Positions 7,950 through 18,365 of a stretch of DNA of 64,000 nt are shown here, piece after piece; the first letter of the stretch is position 1; each line of letters opens with the position of its first letter. The notes under the pieces are model-generated. The model had not been told where the DNA came from, made no database searches, and saw nothing but the letters and a program-made list of their open reading frames with translations. Both the position numbers and the translations under genes were made by a program. The stretch comes from Kitasatospora sp. GAS204B (GTDB lineage Bacteria; Actinomycetota; Actinomycetes; Streptomycetales; Streptomycetaceae), in the NCBI RefSeq assembly GCF_029892155.1, contig NZ_JARZAG010000004.1, positions 124,001 through 188,000 on the forward strand. Reading direction: 5' to 3'.

Positions 7950-9008
7950 GTGCCCGCAGCCTCCCACCCTGAAGCCATAGTCGGTACGGTCACCGGCTCC
8001 CCGCTCGCGCTGACCGAGCGCCGTCCGGTGGTTCCGGCCGAGCGCCTGGTCGCGGAGATGGTCCCGCCGCCGCGATTCGCCGGCGTCAGCTTCGGGTCCT
8101 ACCTACCGGACACCACCCAGCCCAGCCAGGCCGGGGCGGTCACCGTGCTGGAGGAGTTCGCGGCCGGCCTGAACGCGGTCCAGGCGCCCAAGCGCGGCTG
8201 GTTCCGCAAGGCGGCGCCACCGGCCGGCCCGGCCGGCGTCTACCTGGACGGCGGCTACGGCGTCGGCAAGACCCACCTGCTGGCCTCGCTCTGGCACGCG
8301 GCGCCGGGCCCCAAGGCCTTCGGCACCTTCGTCGAGCTGACCAACCTGGTCGGCGCGCTGGGCTTCCAGCAGGCCGTGCGGACGCTCTCCGGCCACAAGC
8401 TGCTCTGCATCGACGAGTTCGAGCTGGACGACCCGGGTGACACGGTGCTGGTCTCCACGCTGCTGTCGCGGCTGGTGGAGGCCGGGGTCAAGCTGGCCGC
8501 CACCTCCAACACCCTGCCGGAGAAGCTGGGCGAGGGCCGGTTCGCGGCCACCGACTTCCTGCGCGAGATCCAGGGGCTCTCGGCGCACTTCCGCCCGCTG
8601 CGGATCGACGGCCAGGACTACCGCCACCGCGGCCTGCCGGCCGCCCCGCCGCCGTACTCCGACGACCAGGTGACCCAGCGCGCCGCCGGCACCCCGGGCG
8701 CCGCGCTGGACGACTTCGGCGACCTGCTGGCCCACCTCTCGGTGGTGCACCCCAGCAGGTACGGCGCGCTGCTCGACGATGTGCACGCGGTCTTCCTGCG
8801 CGGGGTGCGGCCGGTGGACGACCAGTCGACGGCGCTGCGCCTGGTGGTGCTGGCCGACCGGATGTACGACCGCGAGCTGCCGGTCACCGCCTCTGGCATC
8901 CCGTTCGACCAGGTCTTCTCCGAGGAGATGCTGAAGGGCGGCTACCGCAAGAAGTACCTGCGCGCGATCTCCCGCCTGGTCGCGCTCGCCCGGGATTCCG
9001 CTCGATAG
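7950..9008 (+). CDS. zapE: Cell division ATPase ZapE (AFG1 family)
   Basis: 352 residues from the GTG at 7950. It is an AAA+ ATPase: Walker A 'GGYGVGKTH' at residues 101-109 and Walker B 'LLCIDEFEL' at 151-159, with 'SNTLPEKLGEGRF' as the sensor region. In other bacteria the family modulates FtsZ rings. No Shine-Dalgarno is seen; TACTCT at 7936-7941 lies 8 nt before the GTG and suggests a leaderless transcript. A frame open back to 7839 overlaps the divergent reductase and is rejected. The C-terminal 'GGYRKKYLRAISRLVALARD' is typical of actinobacterial members. Confidence 0.88.
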   Translation: MPAASHPEAIVGTVTGSPLALTERRPVVPAERLVAEMVPPPRFAGVSFGSYLPDTTQPSQAGAVTVLEEFAAGLNAVQAPKRGWFRKAAPPAGPAGVYLDGGYGVGKTHLLASLWHAAPGPKAFGTFVELTNLVGALGFQQAVRTLSGHKLLCIDEFELDDPGDTVLVSTLLSRLVEAGVKLAATSNTLPEKLGEGRFAATDFLREIQGLSAHFRPLRIDGQDYRHRGLPAAPPPYSDDQVTQRAAGTPGAALDDFGDLLAHLSVVHPSRYGALLDDVHAVFLRGVRPVDDQSTALRLVVLADRMYDRELPVTASGIPFDQVFSEEMLKGGYRKKYLRAISRLVALARDSAR

Positions 9009-9015
9009 ATCCGGA

Positions 9016-9045
9016 CTGTCGGTGCCGGGTCGTACGGTGGGACCG
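9016..9045 (+). promoter_or_regulatory. PafBC-type (RecA-independent) damage promoter of uvrB
   Basis: CTGTCGGTG (9016-9024), exactly 8 nt, then TACGGT (9033-9038). This fits the mycobacterial RecA-NDp/PafBC consensus tTGTCRGTG-N8-TAnnnT at every conserved base except the weakly conserved first T. Transcription would start about 7 nt after the -10, at the GTG of uvrB (9045), giving a leaderless mRNA. Confidence 0.75.
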
Positions 9046-11153
9046 TGCGACCCATCACGAGCATTGAGCGGACCACGACGCCCTTCGAGGTCGTCAGCCC
9101 CTACCAGCCGAACGGCGACCAGCCGGCGGCCATCGCCGAGCTGGAACGCCGCGTCCGCGCGGGCGAGCAGGACGTCGTCCTGCTGGGCGCCACCGGCACC
9201 GGCAAGTCGGCCACCACCGCCTGGATGATCGAGAAGCTCCAGCGGCCCACCCTGGTGATGGCGCCGAACAAGACGCTCGCCGCCCAGCTGGCCAACGAGT
9301 TCCGCGAGCTGCTGCCGAACAACGCGGTCGAGTACTTCGTCTCGTACTACGACTACTACCAGCCCGAGGCGTACGTCCCGCAGACCGATACGTACATCGA
9401 GAAGGACTCCTCGATCAACGAGGAGGTCGAGCGGCTGCGCCACTCGGCCACCAACTCGCTGCTCACCCGTCGGGACGTCGTGGTGGTCGCCTCGGTCTCC
9501 TGCATCTACGGTCTCGGCACCCCGCAGGAGTACGTGGACCGGATGGTGCAGCTCAGGGTCGGTGAGGAGATCGACCGGGACGCGCTGCTGCGCCGCTTCG
9601 TCGACATCCAGTACACCCGCAACGACCTGGCCTTCACCCGCGGCACCTTCCGGGTGCGCGGCGACACCGTGGAGATCTTCCCGGTCTACGAGGAACTGGC
9701 GCTGCGGATCGAGATGTTCGGCGACGAGATCGAGTCGCTCTACACCCTGCACCCGCTCACCGGCGAGATCATCAAGCAGCACGACGCCATCCACGTCTTC
9801 CCCGCCACCCACTACGTGGCCGGCCCGGAGCGGATGGAGCGCGCGGTCAACGGCATCGAGCGGGAGCTGGCGGAGCGGCTGGCCACCCTGGAGAAGCAGG
9901 GCAAACTGCTGGAGGCCCAGCGGCTGCGGATGCGCACCACCTACGACATCGAGATGCTCCGCCAGATCGGCAGCTGCTCCGGCGTGGAGAACTACTCGAT
10001 GCACTTCGACGGCCGCGAGCCGGGCACCGCGCCCAACACGCTGCTCGACTACTTCCCGGAGGACTTCCTCCTGGTCATCGACGAGTCCCACGTGACGGTC
10101 CCGCAGATCGGCGCGATGTACGAGGGCGACGCCTCGCGCAAGCGCACCCTGGTCGAGCACGGCTTCCGGCTGCCCTCCGCGCTGGACAACCGGCCGCTGA
10201 AGTGGGAGGAGTTCCTGGGGCGGGTCGGCCAGACCGTCTACCTCTCGGCCACCCCCGGACCGTACGAGCTGTCCCGTGGCGACGGCCAGGTCGAGCAGAT
10301 CATCCGCCCGACCGGCCTGATCGACCCCGAGGTGATCGTCAAGCCGACCGAGGGCCAGATCGACGACCTGGTGCACGAGATCCGGCTGCGGGTCGAGCGG
10401 GACGAGCGGGTGCTGGTCACCACGCTCACCAAGAAGATGTCCGAGGACCTCACCGACTACCTGCTCGGCCTGGACATCCGGGTCCGCTACCTGCACAGCG
10501 ACATCGACACGCTGCGCCGGATCGAGCTGCTGCGCGAGCTGCGGGCCGGCAAGTACGACGTGCTGGTCGGCATCAACCTGCTCCGTGAGGGCCTGGACCT
10601 CCCGGAGGTCTCCCTGGTGGCGATCCTGGACGCGGACAAGGAGGGCTTCCTGCGCTCCGGCACCTCGCTGATCCAGACCATCGGCCGCGCCGCCCGAAAC
10701 GTCTCCGGCCAGGTCCACATGTACGCGGACAAGATCACCGCGGCGATGGCGAAGGCGATCGACGAGACCAACCGTCGCCGCGCCGTCCAGCAGGCCTACA
10801 ACGAGAAGCACGGCATCGACCCGCAGCCGCTGCGCAAGAAGATCGGCGACATCCTGGACACCCTGGCCCGCGAGGAGGTGGACACCGAGGAGCTGCTCAG
10901 CACCGGCTACCGGGACGACGCCAAGGCCAAGGGCAAGGCTCCGGTCCCCGCGCTGAGCGCCGACCGGGCGGCCGACCGGGCCAGGAGCGGCAGCCTGCCG
11001 GCGGTCGAACTGGCCGGGACCATCCAGGAGATGACCGAGCGGATGCACGCGGCCGCGGCCGCACTGCAGTTCGAGGTGGCCGCCAGGTTGCGGGACGAGG
11101 TCAAGGAACTGAAGAAGGAGCTGCGCCGGCTCAAGGAGGCCGGAATCGCCTAG
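9045..11153 (+). CDS. uvrB: Excinuclease ABC subunit B
   Basis: 702 residues. UvrB is the damage-verification helicase that receives DNA from UvrA2 and recruits UvrC in nucleotide excision repair. Walker A 'GATGTGKS' is at residues 48-55; the beta-hairpin region '[17 protein letters not shown]' (about 101-117) that probes the duplex is intact; helicase motifs 'DESHVTVPQ' and 'QTIGRAARN' follow; the C-terminal UVR domain that binds UvrC is at about 660-700. A charged spacer lies between helicase and UVR domain, as in other actinobacteria. GTG start without Shine-Dalgarno, consistent with the promoter placed directly upstream. Confidence 0.97.
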   Translation: MRPITSIERTTTPFEVVSPYQPNGDQPAAIAELERRVRAGEQDVVLLGATGTGKSATTAWMIEKLQRPTLVMAPNKTLAAQLANEFRELLPNNAVEYFVSYYDYYQPEAYVPQTDTYIEKDSSINEEVERLRHSATNSLLTRRDVVVVASVSCIYGLGTPQEYVDRMVQLRVGEEIDRDALLRRFVDIQYTRNDLAFTRGTFRVRGDTVEIFPVYEELALRIEMFGDEIESLYTLHPLTGEIIKQHDAIHVFPATHYVAGPERMERAVNGIERELAERLATLEKQGKLLEAQRLRMRTTYDIEMLRQIGSCSGVENYSMHFDGREPGTAPNTLLDYFPEDFLLVIDESHVTVPQIGAMYEGDASRKRTLVEHGFRLPSALDNRPLKWEEFLGRVGQTVYLSATPGPYELSRGDGQVEQIIRPTGLIDPEVIVKPTEGQIDDLVHEIRLRVERDERVLVTTLTKKMSEDLTDYLLGLDIRVRYLHSDIDTLRRIELLRELRAGKYDVLVGINLLREGLDLPEVSLVAILDADKEGFLRSGTSLIQTIGRAARNVSGQVHMYADKITAAMAKAIDETNRRRAVQQAYNEKHGIDPQPLRKKIGDILDTLAREEVDTEELLSTGYRDDAKAKGKAPVPALSADRAADRARSGSLPAVELAGTIQEMTERMHAAAAALQFEVAARLRDEVKELKKELRRLKEAGIA

Positions 11154-11178
11154 CGCACCCCTTGACGCGCCGGGGGCG

Positions 11179-11204
11179 GCCCTGGTGGGGCCGTCCCCCA
11201 GGGC
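11179..11204 (+). terminator. Hairpin after uvrB
   Basis: GCCCTGGTGGGG pairs with CCCCCAGGGC across a CCGT loop, with one bulged base. It lies 26 nt after the uvrB stop and before the TerD gene; no U-tract, as usual in streptomycetes. Confidence 0.6.
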
Positions 11205-11335
11205 CTAGGGTTGGCAGACGACGTACCAGGCGGACAGCAGCCAGGGGGGCCTCAGCCGGGGGACGGCAGCGGGGTGTTCCGACGCTGGCCGGCGTGCGTG
11301 ACCCAGCGCGCGGGCCGAGAAGAGGGGATAACACC

Positions 11336-11917
11336 GTGTCGGTGAATCTGACCAAGGGGCAGCAGGTGAGCCTGCGCAAGCCCGGTGGCGAGCCGTTGAG
11401 CGTGGTCCGGATGGGCCTGGGGTGGCGTGCGGCGCCCAAGCGCGGCATCTTCGGCAGCCGCACCCGGCAGATCGACCTGGACGCCTCGGCCCTGCTCTAC
11501 GCCGAGCGCACGCCCGCCGACGTGGTCTTCTTCCAGCAGCTGGTGAGCAAGGACGGCTCGGTGCGGCACACCGGGGACAACCTGGTCGGCGGCGCGGGGG
11601 CGGGCGGCGACGACGAGTCGATCGTGGTGGACCTGTCCCGGATCCCCGCGCAGATCACCCAGGTGGTCTTCACGGTCAGCTCCTACACCGGGCAGACCTT
11701 CGCCGAGGTGCAGAACGCGCACTGCCGCCTGCTCGACGAGCTCAACGGCCAGGAGCTGGCCCGCTACGAGCTGACCGGCGGCGGCGCGCACACCGGGCAG
11801 ATCATGGCCAAGGTGTTCCGGGATCCGTCCGGCGGCTGGGAGATGCAGGCGATCGGTGCCCCGGCCCGGGCCCGGACCTTCCAGGACCTGCTGCCGGCGA
11901 TCGAGCCGTTCCTGTAG
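11336..11917 (+). CDS. TerD-family protein
   Basis: 193 residues from the GTG at 11336, preceded by AGAGGGG. The Ca2+-binding stress-protein family (TerD/CABP) is recognised from 'VSVNLTKGQQVSL' at the N-terminus, 'DLDASALLY' (about 47-55), 'GDDESIVVDLSRIP' and 'VVFTVSSYTGQTFAEVQNAHCRL'. TerD proteins are associated with tellurite and general envelope/metal stress and bind calcium through the Asp-rich loops. It lies directly upstream of terC but a separate promoter and riboswitch intervene, so the two can be expressed apart. Confidence 0.88.
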   Translation: MSVNLTKGQQVSLRKPGGEPLSVVRMGLGWRAAPKRGIFGSRTRQIDLDASALLYAERTPADVVFFQQLVSKDGSVRHTGDNLVGGAGAGGDDESIVVDLSRIPAQITQVVFTVSSYTGQTFAEVQNAHCRLLDELNGQELARYELTGGGAHTGQIMAKVFRDPSGGWEMQAIGAPARARTFQDLLPAIEPFL

Positions 11918-11932
11918 GCCCTTGGGTAGTTC

Positions 11933-11962
11933 TTTACCTTCTCTTGGGGCTTCCTGTATTCT
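11933..11962 (+). promoter_or_regulatory. Promoter of terC
   Basis: TTTACC (11933-11938), 18 nt, TATTCT (11957-11962): a good housekeeping-sigma promoter. The expected start near 11969 lies just before the riboswitch aptamer at 11971. Confidence 0.65.
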
Positions 11963-11970
11963 GCTGGGAA

Positions 11971-12099
11971 CGGAGGGGAGTATTCCCCCTACGGTGTTCC
12001 CGTCAGCACGGCGGCCGCGGATCGGCCGACCCGGGAGCATCGGCCCGCGTCGTACAGTGCGGGCGGAAGAGACCTCCGGCAGACGACACATGCCGGAGG
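11971..12099 (+). promoter_or_regulatory. yybP-ykoY manganese riboswitch with ribosome-binding-site switch
   Basis: The closing helix pairs CGGAGG (11971-11976) with CCTCCG (12073-12078). Next to it are the conserved loop GGGGAGTA (11975-11982) and AGAGACC at the 3' side; a second helix pairs 11992-12002 with 12032-12042 (with G-U pairs), and CCCGC/GCGGG closes a third hairpin with a GTCGTACAGT loop. These match my memory of the Mn2+-sensing yybP-ykoY class, known upstream of TerC-family genes. The 3' strand CCTCCGGCA (12073-12081) can instead pair with TGCCGGAGG (12091-12099), 9 of 9 bases, which contains the terC ribosome-binding site. Ligand binding would therefore free the site: a translational ON switch. 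Confidence 0.75.
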
Positions 12100-12108
12100 A
12101 CCAGCTTC

Positions 12109-13008
12109 ATGGACGTCTCGCTCGCCCTGTGGGCGACCACGATCGGGGTGCTGATCGCCCTGATCGCCGCCGACTTCTTCATCGGCGGCCGCAAGCCGCA
12201 CGAGGTCTCGATCAAGGAGGCCGGCACCTGGACGGCGGTCTGGGTGGTGCTGGCGATCCTCTTCGGCTGCTTCCTCTGGTGGTACGGCGGCGGGCAGCCG
12301 GCCGGTCAGTTCTTCGCCGGCTACCTGACCGAGAAGTCGCTGAGCGTCGACAACCTCTTCGTCTTCGTGCTGATCATGGCCAAGTTCGCGGTGCCACGCG
12401 CCCAGCAGCAGCGGGTGCTGATGGTCGGGGTGCTGATCGCGCTGGTGCTGCGCGCGGTCTTCATCGCCGGCGGCGCGGCGCTGATCAGCAGCTTCTCCTG
12501 GGTCTTCTACTTCTTCGGCGCGTTCCTGGTCTGGACGGCCTGGAAGCTGATCAAGGAGGCCAGAGCCGGCCACCAGGACGAGGAGTTCCAGGAGAACCGG
12601 GTGCTCACGGCGGTCCGGCGGCGCTTCCCGGCGATCTCCGCGATGACCGTGGTGATGCTGGCCATCGGCACCACCGACGTGCTCTTCGCGCTGGACTCGA
12701 TCCCGGCGATCTTCGGCCTCACCCAGGACCCGTACATCGTCTTCACCGCCAACGCCTTCGCGCTGATGGGCCTGCGCCAGCTGTACTTCCTGATCGGCGG
12801 GCTGCTGAAGCGGCTGGTGCACCTGTCCTACGGGCTCTCGGTGATCCTCGGCTTCATCGGCGTCAAGCTGGTGCTGCACGCCCTGCACGAGAGCGGGCTG
12901 CACGTGCCGGAGATCGGCATCCCGTTCTCGCTCGGCTTCATCGTGCTGGTGCTCGGCATCACCACGGTCACCAGCCTGCGCGCCACCCGGCGGGCCGCGC
13001 TCACCTGA
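12109..13008 (+). CDS. TerC-family integral membrane protein, probable Mn2+ exporter
   Basis: 299 residues with about eight hydrophobic segments. Family signatures include 'EKSLSVDNLFVFVLIM' (the conserved Asp-Asn in a membrane helix) and 'IGTTDVLFALDSIPAIFGLTQDPYIVFTANAFALMGLRQLYFL', with acidic residues inside membrane segments as in metal transporters. Recent work on the family supports manganese export, sometimes to metallate secreted enzymes; the riboswitch in the leader fits that job. ATG at 12109 with GGAGG 9 nt upstream. The gene ends at a hairpin shared with the convergent hydrolase. Confidence 0.88.
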   Translation: MDVSLALWATTIGVLIALIAADFFIGGRKPHEVSIKEAGTWTAVWVVLAILFGCFLWWYGGGQPAGQFFAGYLTEKSLSVDNLFVFVLIMAKFAVPRAQQQRVLMVGVLIALVLRAVFIAGGAALISSFSWVFYFFGAFLVWTAWKLIKEARAGHQDEEFQENRVLTAVRRRFPAISAMTVVMLAIGTTDVLFALDSIPAIFGLTQDPYIVFTANAFALMGLRQLYFLIGGLLKRLVHLSYGLSVILGFIGVKLVLHALHESGLHVPEIGIPFSLGFIVLVLGITTVTSLRATRRAALT

Positions 13009-13033
13009 CGACGGCAGCCCCGGGGCCGCGCCT

Positions 13034-13066
13034 GCCCCCGGGCCCGCACCGGCGGCACCCGGGGGC
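13034..13066. terminator. Bidirectional terminator hairpin
   Basis: GCCCCCGGG (13034-13042) pairs with CCCGGGGGC (13058-13066), with an inner CCGC-ACCG-GCGG hairpin. It lies between the convergent terC and hydrolase genes and can serve both. Confidence 0.65.
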
Positions 13067-13074
13067 GCACCGCT

Positions 13075-13728
13075 TCACCAGCCGCGCTCGCGCCACTGCG
13101 GCAGGTGCGGGCGCTCGGCGCCGAGGGTGGTGTCCTTGCCGTGGCCCGGGTAGACCCAGGACTCGTCGGGCAGCACGTCGAACAGCTTGGTGGTGACGTC
13201 GCGGTAGAGGCTCTCGAAGGCCGCCTTGTCGTTCCAGGTGTTGCCCACCCCGCCGGGGAAGAGGCAGTCGCCGGTGAAGACGTGCGGGTGCCCCTCGGGG
13301 TCGTCGTAGATCAGCACGATCGCGCCCGGGGTGTGGCCGACCAGGTGGCGCACGGTCAGTTCGACCTCGCCGACCCGGACGGTGTCGCCGTCCGCCAGCA
13401 GCAGATCGGTGGGGACCTCGATGCCCTCCGCGTCGAACCGGCCCGCCGCGGTGCGGGCGCCGGTGGCTGCCACCACCTCGGCCAGCGCGTTCCAGTGGTC
13501 GTGGTGGCGGTGCGTGGTGACCACGGTGGCCAGCCGGTCGCCGACGGTCTCCAGCAGCGCCGGGGCGTCGGCCGCCGCGTCGATCAGCAACTGCTCGTCG
13601 CTGGCCCGGCAGCGCAGCAGGTAGGCGTTGTTGTCGAAGGGGCCGACCGCGACCTTGGTGATGATCAGGTGGGCGAGTTCCCGCACGTCCGGCGGGCCGC
13701 CGACCTTGACGGCTCCGTGGTAGCTCAA
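13075..13728 (-). CDS. Metallo-beta-lactamase-fold hydrolase (glyoxalase II-like)
   Basis: 217 residues from the TTG at 13728, which has a GAGGAG ribosome-binding site 7 nt upstream; the frame is open much further upstream but overlaps the next gene. The zinc-binding motif HxHxDH is 'HRHHDH' (73-78); 'GHTPGAIVLIY', 'FTGDCLFPGG' and 'YPGHGKDTTLG' supply the remaining metal ligands. The family hydrolyses thioesters such as S-lactoyl-thiols; with the mycothiol-dependent enzyme next door a mycothiol conjugate is a reasonable but unproved substrate. Same strand as the isomerase-like gene, 61 nt downstream of it. Confidence 0.82.
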   Translation of the reverse strand: MSYHGAVKVGGPPDVRELAHLIITKVAVGPFDNNAYLLRCRASDEQLLIDAAADAPALLETVGDRLATVVTTHRHHDHWNALAEVVAATGARTAAGRFDAEGIEVPTDLLLADGDTVRVGEVELTVRHLVGHTPGAIVLIYDDPEGHPHVFTGDCLFPGGVGNTWNDKAAFESLYRDVTTKLFDVLPDESWVYPGHGKDTTLGAERPHLPQWRERGW

Positions 13729-13789
13729 GGGGTGCTCCTCTGGCAGTTCTGGCCGGTCTGGCCGATGGTTGCTCGGATATGATCCCGCG

Positions 13790-14551
13790 TCAGGCCATCG
13801 GGGGGAGGGCGGGCAGTGCCGTGCGCGGGTCGGCCAGCGGGCCGCCGTCGCGGTGCACCTGCAGGCCGTCGCCGTCCGAGCGGCCGGACAGCCAGGCGGT
13901 GAGCGCCCGGATCGGGCCCTCGACCCGCAGCTCGACCGCGCCCGCACCGCCGAGCCGGGCCTTGGCGGCGGTGTCGTCGGCCAGCAGCTCGATCGCCGGC
14001 AGGCCGTCGACCCCGGCGAACTTGGCCGCCAGGTTGCCGAACTCGACGGCGGCGAACTCCTCGGGCCAGTGCGCCGGGGTGTAGCCGTGGGCCAGGTCGA
14101 CGTGGTGGTACTCCAGTTCGCCCAGCCGCTTCCAGGGCAGCTCGGCGGCGGGGAAGGTGTAGCCGTGCCGGTGCTTGAGGGTGGCGCCCCAGGCCTGCGG
14201 CGGCAGTGCGGCGGCGGCCTCGGCCAGCCGGGCGGCGCTGGTGCGCAGGTCGGCGAGCTGCTCGTCCAGCGGGCGGCCTGCGCCCTGCTCGATGCCCTCC
14301 TCGCGGGCGGCGGCGCTGGCGTACTGCGGGATGTCCTGGCCGGTGCGGGCCGACTCCAGCAGGTTGACCAGCGAGTCGGCGTTGCGTGCCAGGTGGGCCA
14401 GCACATGGCCGCGGGTCCAGCCGGGCAGTGCGGAGGGCTCGGCGAGGCTGCTCGGCTCGAGGGTGGCGACGGTGCGCAAGAGGCGCTCGGTGCTCTCGGC
14501 GACCTGGGCCAGGGTGGCCTGCGGGTCCAGCTCGGTGTTCTCGGTGGTCAT
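13790..14551 (-). CDS. Maleylpyruvate isomerase-family mycothiol-dependent protein
   Basis: 253 residues, ATG at 14551 with GGAGG 8 nt upstream. The N-terminal DinB-like four-helix domain carries 'LPGWTRGHVLAHLARNAD' and 'GELEYHHVDLAHGY', whose histidines and acidic residue bind the metal in this family; a smaller C-terminal domain follows. The family couples mycothiol, the actinobacterial low-molecular-weight thiol, to isomerisation or detoxification reactions; the substrate here is unknown. It pairs with the downstream hydrolase as a likely thiol-linked detoxification unit and diverges from uvrA. Confidence 0.82.
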   Translation of the reverse strand: MTTENTELDPQATLAQVAESTERLLRTVATLEPSSLAEPSALPGWTRGHVLAHLARNADSLVNLLESARTGQDIPQYASAAAREEGIEQGAGRPLDEQLADLRTSAARLAEAAAALPPQAWGATLKHRHGYTFPAAELPWKRLGELEYHHVDLAHGYTPAHWPEEFAAVEFGNLAAKFAGVDGLPAIELLADDTAAKARLGGAGAVELRVEGPIRALTAWLSGRSDGDGLQVHRDGGPLADPRTALPALPPMA

Positions 14552-14666
14552 CGGGTGGGCCTCCGTCGGTGCGTGACGTGGCAGGGCCCGGACTCGTTGG
14601 GCCGTGCAGGGCGAAGGCTATCGCCGGGCGGGGCGCTGAGCAGGGGGTTTCTCGGGATCCGGGCGA

Positions 14667-14689
14667 TTGTCAGTGCGATGCGCTTCACT
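14667..14689 (+). promoter_or_regulatory. PafBC-type damage promoter of uvrA
   Basis: TTGTCAGTG (14667-14675) fits TTGTCRGTG exactly; after 8 nt comes TTCACT (14684-14689), which departs from TAnnnT only in its second base. It would start transcription near 14696, 130 nt before uvrA. A TCGATAATCGA palindrome lies downstream at about 14717-14727. No GAAC-N4-GTTC LexA box was seen in 14552-14826. Confidence 0.65.
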
Positions 14690-14826
14690 CGGTCGGGTGG
14701 TTCCGGGTGGACAAGCTCGATAATCGAACGCCTGATCTATAGGCTGATCGGTGAAACTGGAATCAGTGTCTGCCGTCAGTGATGCCTCACCGACGAGTCC
14801 GTCCCCGGAGAAAGGCGCCAGTAGCA

Positions 14827-17733
<2,907 letters not shown>

Positions 17734-17750
17734 CCGCCGACCGGCAGCAC

Positions 17751-17783
17751 CGACCGGGCCCCGGCGAGCCGGGGCCCGGGTCG
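17751..17783 (+). terminator. Terminator after uvrA
   Basis: CGACCGGGCCCCGG pairs with CCGGGGCCCGGGTCG across a 4-nt loop with one extra base. It lies 17 nt after the uvrA stop; TAGACT at 17793-17798 may be the -10 of the next gene. Confidence 0.7.
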
Positions 17784-17839
17784 GCGCGCGACTAGACTGC
17801 GGGCCGTCCGCAGCCGCCGTCCCGCAGGGAGCAGCACCG

Positions 17840-18316
17840 ATGTCCGAGATGTCCGCGCCGATCACTGACCAGCCGGCCGGGGCCGAGCAGCCCACCACTT
17901 CCCGCCGTGCCCTGCTCTGCTGCGGCGCGGCCGTGCTGGCCGGCGGCTCCGTGCTCGCGGTGGCCGGCTGCGGGCCGACCGACAACATCGCCAAGGGCGA
18001 CGCCAAGGCGGCCAGCTCGGGCCCGGTCGACCTGGGCCCGGCCTCGGCGGTCCCGGTGGGCGGCGGCAAGGTCTTCGCGGACCAGCGGATCGTGGTCACC
18101 CAGCCGAGCGCCGGCCAGTACAAGGCGTTCAGCGCCCGCTGCACGCACGCCGGCTGCCTGGTCGACCAGGTCACCAGCAAGGTGATCCAGTGCCCGTGCC
18201 ACGGCAGCCAGTTCAACATGGCCGACGGCACGGTGGCGAACGGCCCGGCGGCCTCCCCGCTGCCCGCCTACCAGGTCACCGTCTCGGGCGGGAACCTCAC
18301 GGTCACCCCGAGCTAG
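17840..18316 (+). CDS. Exported Rieske (2Fe-2S) lipoprotein
   Basis: 158 residues. The N-terminus has a twin-arginine motif 'SRRALLCCG' (21-29), a hydrophobic stretch and a lipobox 'VAGC' ending at C44, so it is probably exported folded by Tat and lipid-anchored. The Rieske ligands are C101/H103 in 'CTHAGC' and C118/H121 in 'CPCHGSQF', with C106 and C120 placed for the stabilising disulfide. It is a stand-alone single-domain protein with an unknown electron partner. The gene sits between uvrA and uvrC. Confidence 0.88.
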   Translation: MSEMSAPITDQPAGAEQPTTSRRALLCCGAAVLAGGSVLAVAGCGPTDNIAKGDAKAASSGPVDLGPASAVPVGGGKVFADQRIVVTQPSAGQYKAFSARCTHAGCLVDQVTSKVIQCPCHGSQFNMADGTVANGPAASPLPAYQVTVSGGNLTVTPS

Positions 18317-18365
18317 GGTTTCTACAGCCACAGTTGTCCGCAGTTGCACAAGGGGGATCACCACG

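Noticed and set aside
8103..11048. 981-codon open frame antisense to zapE and uvrB
   Set aside because: Artefact of very high GC third positions on the sense strand; composition is Val/Gly/Arg/His-rich without domains, and the sense genes are certain.
13729..14406. N-terminal extension of the metallo-beta-lactamase-fold protein
   Set aside because: The frame is open but runs over the isomerase-like gene in another frame; TTG at 13728 has a proper ribosome-binding site and family N-terminus.
18334..18345. TTGTCCGCA upstream of uvrC as a third PafBC site
   Set aside because: Three mismatches in the conserved nonamer and no -10 at the required 8-nt spacing.
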